Assembly (NCBI GenBank): GCA_024401115.1
Contig: JAKSLP010000006.1
Coordinates: forward strand, 24,467 to 88,466
DNA from: Bacteroidaceae bacterium
Lineage (GTDB): Bacteria > Bacteroidota > Bacteroidia > Bacteroidales > Bacteroidaceae
Direction of reading: 5' to 3'
Length of the DNA stretch: 64,000 bases
Positions 45,852 through 54,791 of this stretch are shown here, one piece after another (within the stretch, counting starts at the first letter, position 1; each line of letters opens with the position of its first letter). The notes beneath the pieces were generated by a model. It ran no database searches. It had not been told where the DNA came from and saw only the letters and a list, made by a program, of their open reading frames with translations. The position numbers and the translations under genes are program-made.

Positions 45852-48029
45852 ATGGATTTTTTTAGATATATTGTACGATTCTTATACCGCATCCGCTGGT
45901 ATTTGTTGATTCTGCCTTTAATTGCTTTGGCTATTGCATGGTATATGACACGAAGCATGGAAAAGCAATATAATGTAGAGACCACCATTTATACCGGTAT
46001 AATCTCGGGCTATAATTTGGAAACAGGTGTATCAGTAGCCTCAACAGGTAATTCTGCGACCAACATGGCTAACCTGATGAACATTATTACCACACAGTCT
46101 ACCATCAAGCGTGTGGGTCTTCGTTTATTCGCCCGCAGTATGATGTATGGTGATCCAGAAAAAAACAACAACTACATTACAGCACAACACTTCGCTCAAC
46201 TGAACAACTCAGTTCCACAGGAAGTGAAGAATCTTATTGACAAGAAAGATGAGGCACGTACTGTAGCCAACCTGTTGGCATACGAACGCCCAGCAGAAAA
46301 TAACTACATTTACCGAATTTTAAATTTTGGCCACCCATGGTTCAGTTTCCAAGGTATAGCAGGAAAACTGAAGGTAGTACGTTTGGGTAATTCCGATATG
46401 ATCCAGATTACATACAATGCCAACGACCCAGGTATTGCCTACAACACATTGGACATCCTAAATGACGAGTTCATCGATCAATATCAGCAGATTCGTTTCG
46501 GTGAAACCAACAATGTAATTAAGTTCTTCGAAGGTGAAACTGCGCGTTTGTATCGTCTGTTGGTAAACGCAGAAGACAGTCTGATTGCCTACAACGTGGC
46601 AAAGCGTATCATCAACTACGGTGAGCAGACCAAGATGGTTGCCAACATGGATCGTGATTTCCAAACTGATGACAATAGTTTGTTGATGAATAAAGCAGTT
46701 GCTGATGCCACTGTAAACTATTTAGAGGATCAGTTGGGTGAAAAGAAAAAGATTATTACCAGCAATGATGAATTCATAACCCAGTTGAACATTGTTTCTA
46801 AGTTAAAATCACGCGTTTCTAACTTGGAGTTAATGAACGAGGATGGAAACGAAGAGACTCAAGCTAAGTTAGATGCTGCAAAAAAGGAACTGGCAGATGC
46901 TGAAGCCAAAATTAAGGAAATCACTTTAGATATTAGCAAAGCAATGTCTGGAACCAACGGCGTCAAAATGCAGGAAATCGTTGAAAAATGGTTAACTGCA
47001 AGATTAGTTCAGGAAGAAGTTGACGCCCGTAATGCAAACATGGACGTAATGCGTCAACGCCTTGACAAGCAGTTCTTATACTTCTCTCCAATCGGTGCCA
47101 CCATCGGCCGCAAGGAGCGCCACATTGGATTCATTGAGAACAACTATATGGCCATGCTGAATGCGCTGAATGCAGCTCGTTTGCGCCAGAAGAACCTTCA
47201 GATGAGCACTGCAACACTGAAGGTATTGAATCCACCATTGTTCCCATTGAGTTCACTGCCAACTAACCGCATGATGATTCTGTTAGCTACCTATTTTATC
47301 ACCTTGATTCTGACTGCAGCTTACTTCTTCCTGTTAGAGCTGTTAGACCAGACTTTACGTGATAGAATGCGTACAGAGCGTCTGACCAAGGGTAAAGTAA
47401 TCGGTGCATACCCAGCAGAACAGGGCATCCGCTACCGCCGTTTCAATAAGGTGATTAACGACATGGCATTACGTCAGATCAGCAAGACCTTACTGCCATT
47501 TATGAAGGAAGGTCAGCCAAATATCATCAACCTGATTTCTACCGAGGAAGGTGATGGTAAGAGCATGGTTGCCACTCTGTTGGAAGAGTATTGGTCATCC
47601 ATGGGTTTGAATGTCCGCAAGGTTACTTACGATGAAGATTTCTTAGCAGAAGATAGCAAGTTCGTTTTGGCACAGTCAATAAAGGAGGTATATCCAGACA
47701 TCAACGACAATGACATCATCCTGGTAGAATACCCAGAGCTATCTAATAGTGCAGTAAATCCTGCCTTGCTGAACGAGGCAACACTGAACTTGATGTTGGC
47801 ACGTGCTACCCGTACTTGGAAGGATACCGACAACAAGGCATACAAGGAATTGATGAGTAAGATGACTCCAGAAACAAAGAAGAACTTCTTCATCTATTTG
47901 ACACAAGCAGGTCGCCCAGCTGTAGAGGAATTCGTAGGACAGTTGCCTCCATACACCATGATAAGTAACTATTTCTACCGCATATCTCAGATGGGTCTGA
48001 CAGCAAAGGAAAATGCACATAACAAGTAA
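45852..48029 (+). CDS. Wzz/GumC-type chain-length protein with degenerate kinase-like domain
   Basis: A 725-residue inner-membrane protein. Transmembrane segment 1 (about 15-36), a periplasmic region with coiled coils (about 300-365) and segment 2 (about 475-500, ending in the usual Pro-rich entry PLFPLSSLP just before it) define a polysaccharide co-polymerase. The C-terminal cytoplasmic domain resembles BY-kinases and keeps a Walker A (STEEGDGKS). However, the Walker A' Asp motif is absent, Walker B reads IILVEYPE, and there is no C-terminal Tyr cluster. It likely controls chain length and export, perhaps without tyrosine kinase activity. Confidence 0.85.
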   Translation: MDFFRYIVRFLYRIRWYLLILPLIALAIAWYMTRSMEKQYNVETTIYTGIISGYNLETGVSVASTGNSATNMANLMNIITTQSTIKRVGLRLFARSMMYGDPEKNNNYITAQHFAQLNNSVPQEVKNLIDKKDEARTVANLLAYERPAENNYIYRILNFGHPWFSFQGIAGKLKVVRLGNSDMIQITYNANDPGIAYNTLDILNDEFIDQYQQIRFGETNNVIKFFEGETARLYRLLVNAEDSLIAYNVAKRIINYGEQTKMVANMDRDFQTDDNSLLMNKAVADATVNYLEDQLGEKKKIITSNDEFITQLNIVSKLKSRVSNLELMNEDGNEETQAKLDAAKKELADAEAKIKEITLDISKAMSGTNGVKMQEIVEKWLTARLVQEEVDARNANMDVMRQRLDKQFLYFSPIGATIGRKERHIGFIENNYMAMLNALNAARLRQKNLQMSTATLKVLNPPLFPLSSLPTNRMMILLATYFITLILTAAYFFLLELLDQTLRDRMRTERLTKGKVIGAYPAEQGIRYRRFNKVINDMALRQISKTLLPFMKEGQPNIINLISTEEGDGKSMVATLLEEYWSSMGLNVRKVTYDEDFLAEDSKFVLAQSIKEVYPDINDNDIILVEYPELSNSAVNPALLNEATLNLMLARATRTWKDTDNKAYKELMSKMTPETKKNFFIYLTQAGRPAVEEFVGQLPPYTMISNYFYRISQMGLTAKENAHNK

Positions 48030-48054
48030 ATCATTTATTGATCACGTATAACAT

Positions 48055-48088
48055 AAAGCCGGTGTCGTCAGCAAACGGCATCGGCTTT
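48055..48088 (+). terminator. Terminator-like hairpin after the Wzz gene
   Basis: AAAGCCGGTGTCGT pairs with ACGGCATCGGCTTT, with mismatches, around a 6-nt loop. A short T-run (TTTATTAAAT) follows. It may only attenuate, since the locus continues. Confidence 0.6.
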
Positions 48089-48104
48089 ATTAAATAACGC
48101 ATTC

Positions 48105-49520
48105 ATGACAGCAGTTATATTAGCACTAGGAATTCTTGTTCTTTTTTATGGCTTATACTTATTTTGTACAAAGCCATGGGCAGGGTTTATTATGACCATT
48201 GTGCTTAACTATTTCATAATGGGACTAGGAAGATACACTACAATCCCATTACCTATCTCAGTAATAATAGAGGCTGTATTCATATTATATATCATAATCC
48301 TATTCTCTAAAAAGGACCAGTTTACTGAAGACGGGAAAATACCGGCTTCACTGTTTGCAATCTATGGAATTTGGACATTATATTGTACCTTAGAGATTAT
48401 TAATGACACCTGCAATTTAGGCATTGATGTTATTGCATGGTTTAAAGATGTACGCTACTACGGTTACGACCCTTTGCTATGCATGACCATATTTGCCATG
48501 ATTATATGCAGCAAGAAAGATGTAAAGAAATTCCTACAAATAATTGGTGTTATATTAATTATTGCGGGTATAAAATGTTTCTGGCAAAAAACATTTGGTT
48601 TTGACTATGCTGAATCAGCTTGGTTGGAAGGGTATGGAGCAAGAACACATATTATTAATGGTGGAACATTAACTCGTTATTTTTCTTTCTTTAGCGATGC
48701 TGCTAATTATGGAAGTCATTGTGCCATTTTTGGATGCGTATATGGATTCTTAGCCTTATTCCACAATAAAAAAGAATGGAAAACTAAATTATTTTATGGA
48801 GTCGTAGCCGTTTGCTGCATATATGGAATGTTCATGTCGGGCACTAGAACAGCGATTTTTGTATTCCTTGGTTCTATTTTCGCATACGTAATACTTTCGC
48901 GCAATGCAAAAATGTTTGGATATGCAGCACTTGGTTTACTCGTCCTTGTTGGAGTCCTAATATTTACAAATCGTGGAAATAGTATTCAAGCAGTAAGACG
49001 TATGCGTTCTGCATTCAATTTGGAGCAAGAAGCATCTGTAGAAGTCAGAGACTTAAATAAAGAAGCGCTTAGTAAATATTTAGCAGAAGCACCACTAGGT
49101 ATTGGACTGGGTAAAGATCGTTCGAATGTACCCCAATACAACCGGTATTACCTAGTAGTGGATACTCCACCTGATTCTTCGCTCGTCTATTTTTGGATGC
49201 AAACAGGAATAGTAGGTGTATCTCTATTTACTTTAGTATGTTTCATAATACTTGCTTGTTGTACTTATAAAGTCTGGTTTAAAATTAAGGACCCGGAGCT
49301 ACAAACCATTTGTGCTTTGTTTACAGCAGCTGCAGCAGGATGGTTTGCTGCAGGTTATGCGAACCAGGTCTATTTCCAGTATCCAAATTCACTGATTGTT
49401 TTTGGTATGCAAACTATTGTATTTTTAGGCCCATATTTGGACAAAAAATTACAAGAAGAAAAGGAACAAAAAGAATTAGAAAACCTAGAAGTACAAGATG
49501 TTGAATTAATCGATGATTGA
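48105..49520 (+). CDS. O-antigen ligase/polymerase family membrane protein
   Basis: A 471-residue protein with about ten to twelve membrane segments and a large periplasmic loop (about residues 295-360) holding GIGLGKD and YLVVDTPPDSSLVYFWMQTG, as in Wzy/WaaL-family proteins. The charged C-terminal tail (residues about 445-471) is cytoplasmic. It likely polymerises lipid-linked repeat units in the periplasm, matching the neighbouring Wzz and Wzx genes. Codon use is A/T-rich compared with upstream genes. Confidence 0.85.
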   Translation: MTAVILALGILVLFYGLYLFCTKPWAGFIMTIVLNYFIMGLGRYTTIPLPISVIIEAVFILYIIILFSKKDQFTEDGKIPASLFAIYGIWTLYCTLEIINDTCNLGIDVIAWFKDVRYYGYDPLLCMTIFAMIICSKKDVKKFLQIIGVILIIAGIKCFWQKTFGFDYAESAWLEGYGARTHIINGGTLTRYFSFFSDAANYGSHCAIFGCVYGFLALFHNKKEWKTKLFYGVVAVCCIYGMFMSGTRTAIFVFLGSIFAYVILSRNAKMFGYAALGLLVLVGVLIFTNRGNSIQAVRRMRSAFNLEQEASVEVRDLNKEALSKYLAEAPLGIGLGKDRSNVPQYNRYYLVVDTPPDSSLVYFWMQTGIVGVSLFTLVCFIILACCTYKVWFKIKDPELQTICALFTAAAAGWFAAGYANQVYFQYPNSLIVFGMQTIVFLGPYLDKKLQEEKEQKELENLEVQDVELIDD

Positions 49521-50400
49521 TATTTCATTCATAACAGTTAATTTCAATGGGCTAAAAGACACCCTGGAACTCATTGAATCCTTGGCCAATACCGTCAAGT
49601 CTATCAGTTATGAAGTCATAGTAGTGGATAATGCTTCCCAAAATCAGGAAGCATTATCCACATTATTTAATATGCCTAAAGTAAAGTTTATTCCATCCAC
49701 AGAAAATCTTGGTTTTGCTGGGGGAAATAACTTAGGCATCCAAGCAGCAAGCGGAAAATACCTCTTCTTTATCAATAACGACACATTTATCAAAGAAGAT
49801 CACTTTGACGAATTCATTAAAGCATACGGACCTAAAACTGGATTGCTCTGTCCCAAACTCTGTTTCAGCGTAGCACCGCATAATGTGCAATATGCAGGGT
49901 TTACGGATCTAAGCTCCATCACCCTACGCAATCAAGCCATTGGATATGGAGCACCCGATTTAGGCCAGTATGATAAACCCGCCAAAACCTTCTTTGCTCA
50001 TGGTGCATCAATGATGGTTTCCAAAGAACATCTGGAAAAAGTTGGTGTTATGTGTGAGGACTACTTCCTTTACTACGAAGAAATGGATTGGTCCATCCGT
50101 TTCCGCAATGCTGGTTATAGCATTGAATATAATCCGGTTCAAACCATCTACCACAAAGAAAGCCAAAGTACAGGCCAGAGCTCTCCCCTAAAAATCTATT
50201 ACCTCACCCGTAACCGTCTGAAATACGCCAGCAAATTTCAGAAAGGCATTTTTAAACTGATGTCTCTCTGTTACCTTATCTTTGTGGTTGGAGCAAGGGA
50301 CTATTCCAAATACACTGCAGAAAGACGTCCCGATTTAAGAGGTGCAATGCTTCAAGGTATCCGTCATTTCCTGACTGGTAAATTTGGCAAACAGACCTAA
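49513..50400 (+). CDS. Family 2 glycosyltransferase
   Basis: A 295-residue GT-A enzyme. DISFITVNFNGLKDTLELI begins the nucleotide-sugar fold, VVDNASQN and GFAGGNNLGI follow, FINNDTFI is the DxD-like site and DYFLYYEEMDWSIRFRNAGY is the conserved acceptor-side block of rhamnosyltransferase-like GT2 proteins. It overlaps the preceding gene by 8 bp. Confidence 0.9.
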   Translation: MIDISFITVNFNGLKDTLELIESLANTVKSISYEVIVVDNASQNQEALSTLFNMPKVKFIPSTENLGFAGGNNLGIQAASGKYLFFINNDTFIKEDHFDEFIKAYGPKTGLLCPKLCFSVAPHNVQYAGFTDLSSITLRNQAIGYGAPDLGQYDKPAKTFFAHGASMMVSKEHLEKVGVMCEDYFLYYEEMDWSIRFRNAGYSIEYNPVQTIYHKESQSTGQSSPLKIYYLTRNRLKYASKFQKGIFKLMSLCYLIFVVGARDYSKYTAERRPDLRGAMLQGIRHFLTGKFGKQT

Positions 50401-50413
50401 AAAACGCATATAA

Positions 50414-50492
50414 TGTCATCCTGAGCAAAGCGAACCAACGGTCGCCGTAGGAGGCGAAGCCGAGGTAGGCAATGGATCTTTTTTAGGCTAGT
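50414..50492. repeat. TGTCATyCTGAGC repeat, partial copy 7
   Basis: TGTCATCCTGAGCAAAGCGA, then an insert with GTCGCCGTAGGAGGCGAAGCCGAGG that can fold on itself, then ATGGATCTTTTTTAGGCTAG as in other copies. The right inverted end is missing. Confidence 0.6.
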
Positions 50493-50530
50493 AATAGAAA
50501 CTTTATTTTGCTAATATTCTACATTTTTCG

Positions 50531-50538
50531 TATCTTTG
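50531..50538 (+). promoter_or_regulatory. Internal -7 element before the GT2 pair
   Basis: TATCTTTG is 20 bp before the ATG at 50558. The upstream TTG start at 50552 is less likely. Confidence 0.6.
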
Positions 50539-50557
50539 CAAAGTTAAACAATTGCTT

Positions 50558-51739
50558 ATGAACATCTACCTCTCCATCATAGATTGGGCCCTTTTCACCA
50601 TCACAGCATGTACTATTCTATACATGCTATATTTTGCCATTGGTTCACTACTCTATAAACATGACCGTTATCCATACGCAATTAAGAAAGCCCGTTTTTT
50701 GGTACTTATCCCGGCATATGCCGAAGATAAGGTTATTGAAACTACCATCATGTCATTATTGGATCAGAATTACGCCAAGAGAGACTATGACATTATGGTC
50801 ATTTCTGACCACATGAGCGAGATGACCAATTTTAAACTGGCCCAATACCCTATTCATCTGGCATTACCTAAGTTCCCTGAAGGTGAATCATCTAAAGCTA
50901 AAGCCTTGAACTTTGCCATGAAGAATCTACCCGGTTTAAAGCATTACGATATGGTCATTGTATTGGATGCGGACAATCAAGTAGATGAAGATTTCTTAGA
51001 AGGAATGAACAACGCCTTCCAAGCAGGAATTCACATCATTCAAGCGCATCGTGTGTCTAAGAACATAAACACCTCCTCTGCCCTTCTGGATGCCTGTTTT
51101 GAAGAAATCAACAACAGTATCTTCCGTAAAGGACATGTATATTGGGAATATTCAGCCTCATTGGTGGGATCTGGAATTGGTTTTAAGTATGAATGGTTTC
51201 GTGACAATGTTACAAAAGTTTTCACCACCGGTGAAGATAAGGAATTTGAAGCTTTACTGCTCCGACAGGGCAACTATGTAGAATATCTGGACGATGTAAA
51301 AGTTTATGATGAAAAAACCCAAAAGGCTGACAATTTCAACAAACAGCGTCGCCGTTGGATGGCGGCACAGTTGGCAGCATTACGTCATAATATTAAAAAT
51401 CTTCCAATGGCTTTACTTGAACATCAATACGATTACATTGATAAGGTAATCCAATGGATGCTGATTCCAAGAACGCTGTTAATGGGAATCATCTTGGTGA
51501 TGTGTGTTGTCCTACCATTTTTCAGCGGTGTAGCCGCATCCAAATGGTATATTATGGGAGCAGTTGTTGTTTTCATTTATGCCATGTGTTTGCCAGACTA
51601 TCTGATTACCCCAGATTTCAAATACAAATTCATGAAAGGTGTGCCAAATGTCATGTGGGGTGCCGTAACCAACTTGTTCCATTTGAAGGGAGCAGATAAG
51701 AAATTCGAACATACAGAACATAGCATAACGACCAAATGA
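50558..51739 (+). CDS. Membrane-bound processive-type GT2 glycosyltransferase (first of a tandem pair)
   Basis: A 393-residue protein. An N-terminal membrane segment (about 10-30) precedes the GT2 catalytic domain with VVISDH-type, VLDADNQVDEDF (DxD) and TGEDKE (third Asp) motifs and QRRRW, the QxxRW motif of hyaluronan and cellulose synthases. Two C-terminal membrane segments follow. It could polymerise or extend a glycan at the inner membrane. Its stop overlaps the start of its paralogue (ATGATG). I start at the ATG at 50558. Confidence 0.88.
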   Translation: MNIYLSIIDWALFTITACTILYMLYFAIGSLLYKHDRYPYAIKKARFLVLIPAYAEDKVIETTIMSLLDQNYAKRDYDIMVISDHMSEMTNFKLAQYPIHLALPKFPEGESSKAKALNFAMKNLPGLKHYDMVIVLDADNQVDEDFLEGMNNAFQAGIHIIQAHRVSKNINTSSALLDACFEEINNSIFRKGHVYWEYSASLVGSGIGFKYEWFRDNVTKVFTTGEDKEFEALLLRQGNYVEYLDDVKVYDEKTQKADNFNKQRRRWMAAQLAALRHNIKNLPMALLEHQYDYIDKVIQWMLIPRTLLMGIILVMCVVLPFFSGVAASKWYIMGAVVVFIYAMCLPDYLITPDFKYKFMKGVPNVMWGAVTNLFHLKGADKKFEHTEHSITTK

Positions 51740-52905
51740 TGACAGTTTGGACCATATTAAGCATTGTTGACTGGGTATTATTTATCCTGGTCGGGTTTTC
51801 TGTTATCTACATCGTAGCCTTTAGTATAGCGTCTACAAAAAAGAAAGCTTTCACTTATCCATCAACAAATATTTTGAGGTCATTTTTAATTATCATTCCA
51901 GCTTATGCTGAGGATAAAGTGATTGTAGAGACCGCTTCACGCATGCAGGATCTCACCTACCCTAAGGATTTATTCAAAGTGGTTGTGATCAGTGACCACC
52001 ATACGGATGAAACCAATGAGCAACTGAACCAATTACCGGTCCAGAACATCATTGCAACTTACGACAACAGTTCCAAAGCCAAAGCATTGAAATTAGCAAT
52101 TAAAGAACAAACAAGGGAATACGACCATGTGGTGATTCTGGATGCCGATAATATGGTAGAACCAAACTTTCTGGAACAGTTGAATGTCATCTGTGAGAAT
52201 GGTTATGAAGCTATCCAGTGCCACCGTATTGCAAGCCCAACCAGACAGACTGCAGTTTCCCGCTTAGATGCCATCAGCGAGGAGATTAACAATTCCATTT
52301 TCCGCAAAGGTCATATCAATGTAGGATTGTCATCAGCCCTGATTGGGTCCGGTATGTGTTTTAACTACCAGTGGTTTAAGAAAAATGTGGTTCACCTCTC
52401 AACCGCAGGTGAAGATAAAGAACTGGAACAGCGTCTGTTGCAACAGCGCATCCATGTACACTATGCAGAAGATTTGTATGTCTATGACGAGAAGGTCAAG
52501 AAAAGTGGTAATTTCCAACAGCAGAGAAGAAGATGGATTGCGGCTCAGTTCTATGCACTATCAGTAATGATGAGTCAAATCTCCAGTGCATTAAAGCCAA
52601 TCAACTGGGATTATTTGGACAAAACCTGTCAACAAGCTATATTACCACGATTAATCAATATCTTTTTATTAGTTGTGCTAAGTTTCATCGTTACAGTTAT
52701 AAGCCCTGCACACGGCATTAAATGGATAGTAATGACACTCTGCTTCTTTACGGCCATGTACATCGCAGTACCCCAATACTACAAGAACAGACAGACAGTA
52801 AAAGCCTTATTCGAGATTCCAAAACTAATAATACTCACAATATTAAACATGTTCCATTTAAAAGGAGCAGCAAAGAAATTTATCCATACTGAACATGGAG
52901 AATAA
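51736..52905 (+). CDS. Membrane-bound processive-type GT2 glycosyltransferase (second of the pair)
   Basis: A 389-residue paralogue of the previous protein. It shares IIPAYAEDKV, SDHHTDETN, VILDADNMVEPNF, NNSIFRKGH, GSGMCFNY, AGEDKELE and QQRRRWIAAQF, with the same membrane topology. Tandem duplication followed by divergence is likely, and the two may form a hetero-complex. It overlaps its partner by 4 bp. Confidence 0.88.
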   Translation: MMTVWTILSIVDWVLFILVGFSVIYIVAFSIASTKKKAFTYPSTNILRSFLIIIPAYAEDKVIVETASRMQDLTYPKDLFKVVVISDHHTDETNEQLNQLPVQNIIATYDNSSKAKALKLAIKEQTREYDHVVILDADNMVEPNFLEQLNVICENGYEAIQCHRIASPTRQTAVSRLDAISEEINNSIFRKGHINVGLSSALIGSGMCFNYQWFKKNVVHLSTAGEDKELEQRLLQQRIHVHYAEDLYVYDEKVKKSGNFQQQRRRWIAAQFYALSVMMSQISSALKPINWDYLDKTCQQAILPRLINIFLLVVLSFIVTVISPAHGIKWIVMTLCFFTAMYIAVPQYYKNRQTVKALFEIPKLIILTILNMFHLKGAAKKFIHTEHGE

Positions 52906-52923
52906 TAACTAAATATAGAAATT

Positions 52924-53499
52924 ATGGATCCTAAACTGAAATCATTTTTATACAGAATTATAATGAGCGATGTTGAATGTCGCCCAAGATGGTTTGTACG
53001 CATTTTTGCTCCACTTTACCAGAAAAGAGCATGGTCTAGTAAAATATATAAAAGCGTAAGAATGGATACTCCTCCATTTCGTAAGTTCGAATTAGGTGAA
53101 AAAAGTATAGTTGAGAGCTTTGCTTGCATAAATAATGCATCCGGTGATGTAATATTAAAAGACCATGTAAGAATCGGGCTACATGCTACGATTATTGGAC
53201 CGGTTACGATTGGCAATCATAGTCATGTGGGCCAAGGGACTGTAATTACCGGATTGAATCATCAATACAAGGATCCAAATAAGTTCATTTTTGATCAACC
53301 TGTAACACTAAATCCAGTCATAATTGATGATGATGTTTGGATTGGGGCAAATGTAACTATATTACCAGGTGTACACATTGGGGAAAGAGTGGTCATTGCT
53401 GCAGGAGCAGTTGTTACCAAGGACGTGCCTTCCGGAGTAATTGTCGGAGGTGTTCCGGCAAACATTATATCTGAAATTAAGTTTGAAAATGCTAAATAA
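52924..53499 (+). CDS. Hexapeptide-repeat acyltransferase
   Basis: A 191-residue left-handed beta-helix protein. From about residue 65, hexapeptides appear in [34 protein letters not shown], followed by the [31 protein letters not shown] block of maltose/galactoside O-acetyltransferases. The loop His in GLNHQY is the likely catalytic base. It probably acetylates a sugar of the polysaccharide. Confidence 0.9.
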   Translation: MDPKLKSFLYRIIMSDVECRPRWFVRIFAPLYQKRAWSSKIYKSVRMDTPPFRKFELGEKSIVESFACINNASGDVILKDHVRIGLHATIIGPVTIGNHSHVGQGTVITGLNHQYKDPNKFIFDQPVTLNPVIIDDDVWIGANVTILPGVHIGERVVIAAGAVVTKDVPSGVIVGGVPANIISEIKFENAK

Positions 53500-53525
53500 A
53501 CAAGAAAACGGCTTATTAGTCCAAG

Positions 53526-54692
53526 ATGAATAAACGTAAAATCTGTTTTATTACAAACTCACTATTTTCTGTAGGAGGCGTCCAGCGTGTATTGGCTGTG
53601 GTAGCCAGTAAACTAGCAGAACAATATGATGTTACAATACTCACTCTTGAAGATCATCCTAATTGTGATAAAAGCATTTATGATTTAAACAAAACAGAAA
53701 TTAATTTCATTTTTTTTAGATTTCCACGTCTTTCAATTTGGGAGGAAAAAACGCATAAAATAGTAAGTGGTTTATATAAGCATTATTTACCTAAGAACCT
53801 ATTAACCTCAAACATCTATTCCAAAAGTTCTTTTCCAAATACTCTGCGTGGAGCATTAATTGATTGTTTAAATGATAAACATTTTGATGTAATTGTTGGA
53901 GTTCATGGTGGCATAAGCATGAAAATAGCCACAATACGCAAACAACTGAATGCTAAGAAAGTAATCGGTTGGATGCACAACTGCTACGATGCTTTCTTTG
54001 TCAACAAACCGGCCTATTACGAGGGATTAAAAGATCATTTTAAATGGCAAATGAGAAAACTAGATGACTTTATCGTACTTTCTCATTCAGATGCACAATC
54101 ATTCCGCAAAAATTTAGGTTTACAACCAACCGTAATATATAACCCACTTACCCTAACTCCAGGGGAAGTGTGTAATACTAAAGCCAAAAAATTCCTAACC
54201 ATTGGACGAATGGTGCCACTTCATAAAGGATTTGACATCCTTATTAAAGCATTTGCTATTTTTGCCCAGAAAAATCAAGACTGGACATTAGATATTGTAG
54301 GAGATGGTCCTGAGAAAGAAAAAGTTGAGGAAATTATTCATAAATATAACCTTGATTCTCGAATAACAATACATCCATTTACCAACCAAATACAAAGATA
54401 TTACTCTGCTGCCAGTATATATATCCTAAGTTCCCGTTGGGAAGGAATGCCATTGGTTTTAGCAGAAGCCATGGCTCACGGATTACCCATTATCAGTTCT
54501 GACATATCAATAAGTAAAGAATTACTTAATAATAAAACCTTTGCACAATTATTTCCAAATGGCAATTTTGAAAAACTATCAGAATGCATGCTTAACATGA
54601 TTCATTCCGATTTAGAAACTAAATCAAAAGAATCACTAAAAAAATCAGAAGATTATAATGATTTCTCCGCATGGCTGCAAGTAATAAACTAA
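53526..54692 (+). CDS. Family 4 glycosyltransferase
   Basis: A 388-residue GT-B enzyme. The N-terminal GGVQRVL loop, GWMHNCYD, FLTIGRMVPLHKGFDILI, IVGDGPEKEKVEEI and SRWEGMPLVLAEAMAHGLPII (the E-x7-E motif) are those of the GT4 family. A run of eight T at about 53710-53717 lies inside the coding sequence. Confidence 0.92.
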   Translation: MNKRKICFITNSLFSVGGVQRVLAVVASKLAEQYDVTILTLEDHPNCDKSIYDLNKTEINFIFFRFPRLSIWEEKTHKIVSGLYKHYLPKNLLTSNIYSKSSFPNTLRGALIDCLNDKHFDVIVGVHGGISMKIATIRKQLNAKKVIGWMHNCYDAFFVNKPAYYEGLKDHFKWQMRKLDDFIVLSHSDAQSFRKNLGLQPTVIYNPLTLTPGEVCNTKAKKFLTIGRMVPLHKGFDILIKAFAIFAQKNQDWTLDIVGDGPEKEKVEEIIHKYNLDSRITIHPFTNQIQRYYSAASIYILSSRWEGMPLVLAEAMAHGLPIISSDISISKELLNNKTFAQLFPNGNFEKLSECMLNMIHSDLETKSKESLKKSEDYNDFSAWLQVIN

Positions 54693-54701
54693 GCGACAAG
54701 C

Positions 54702-54732
54702 TTGTAAATACTAAGTTTAATAATTAACTTTG
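54702..54732 (+). promoter_or_regulatory. Internal promoter before the flippase gene
   Basis: TTG at 54702-54704 and TAACTTTG at 54725-54732 with a 20-bp spacer, in the 99-bp gap before the flippase. Confidence 0.6.
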
Positions 54733-54791
54733 CACAGAAATCTATAAAACAGAGAGAATATCCAATAATAAATAAATCATAGCTCAACTAG

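Noticed and set aside
53705..53720. T8 tract in the GT4 gene as a phase-variation site
   Set aside because: A single run of eight T in an A/T-rich gene is expected by chance, and the frame is intact. Without strain comparison it is not evidence.
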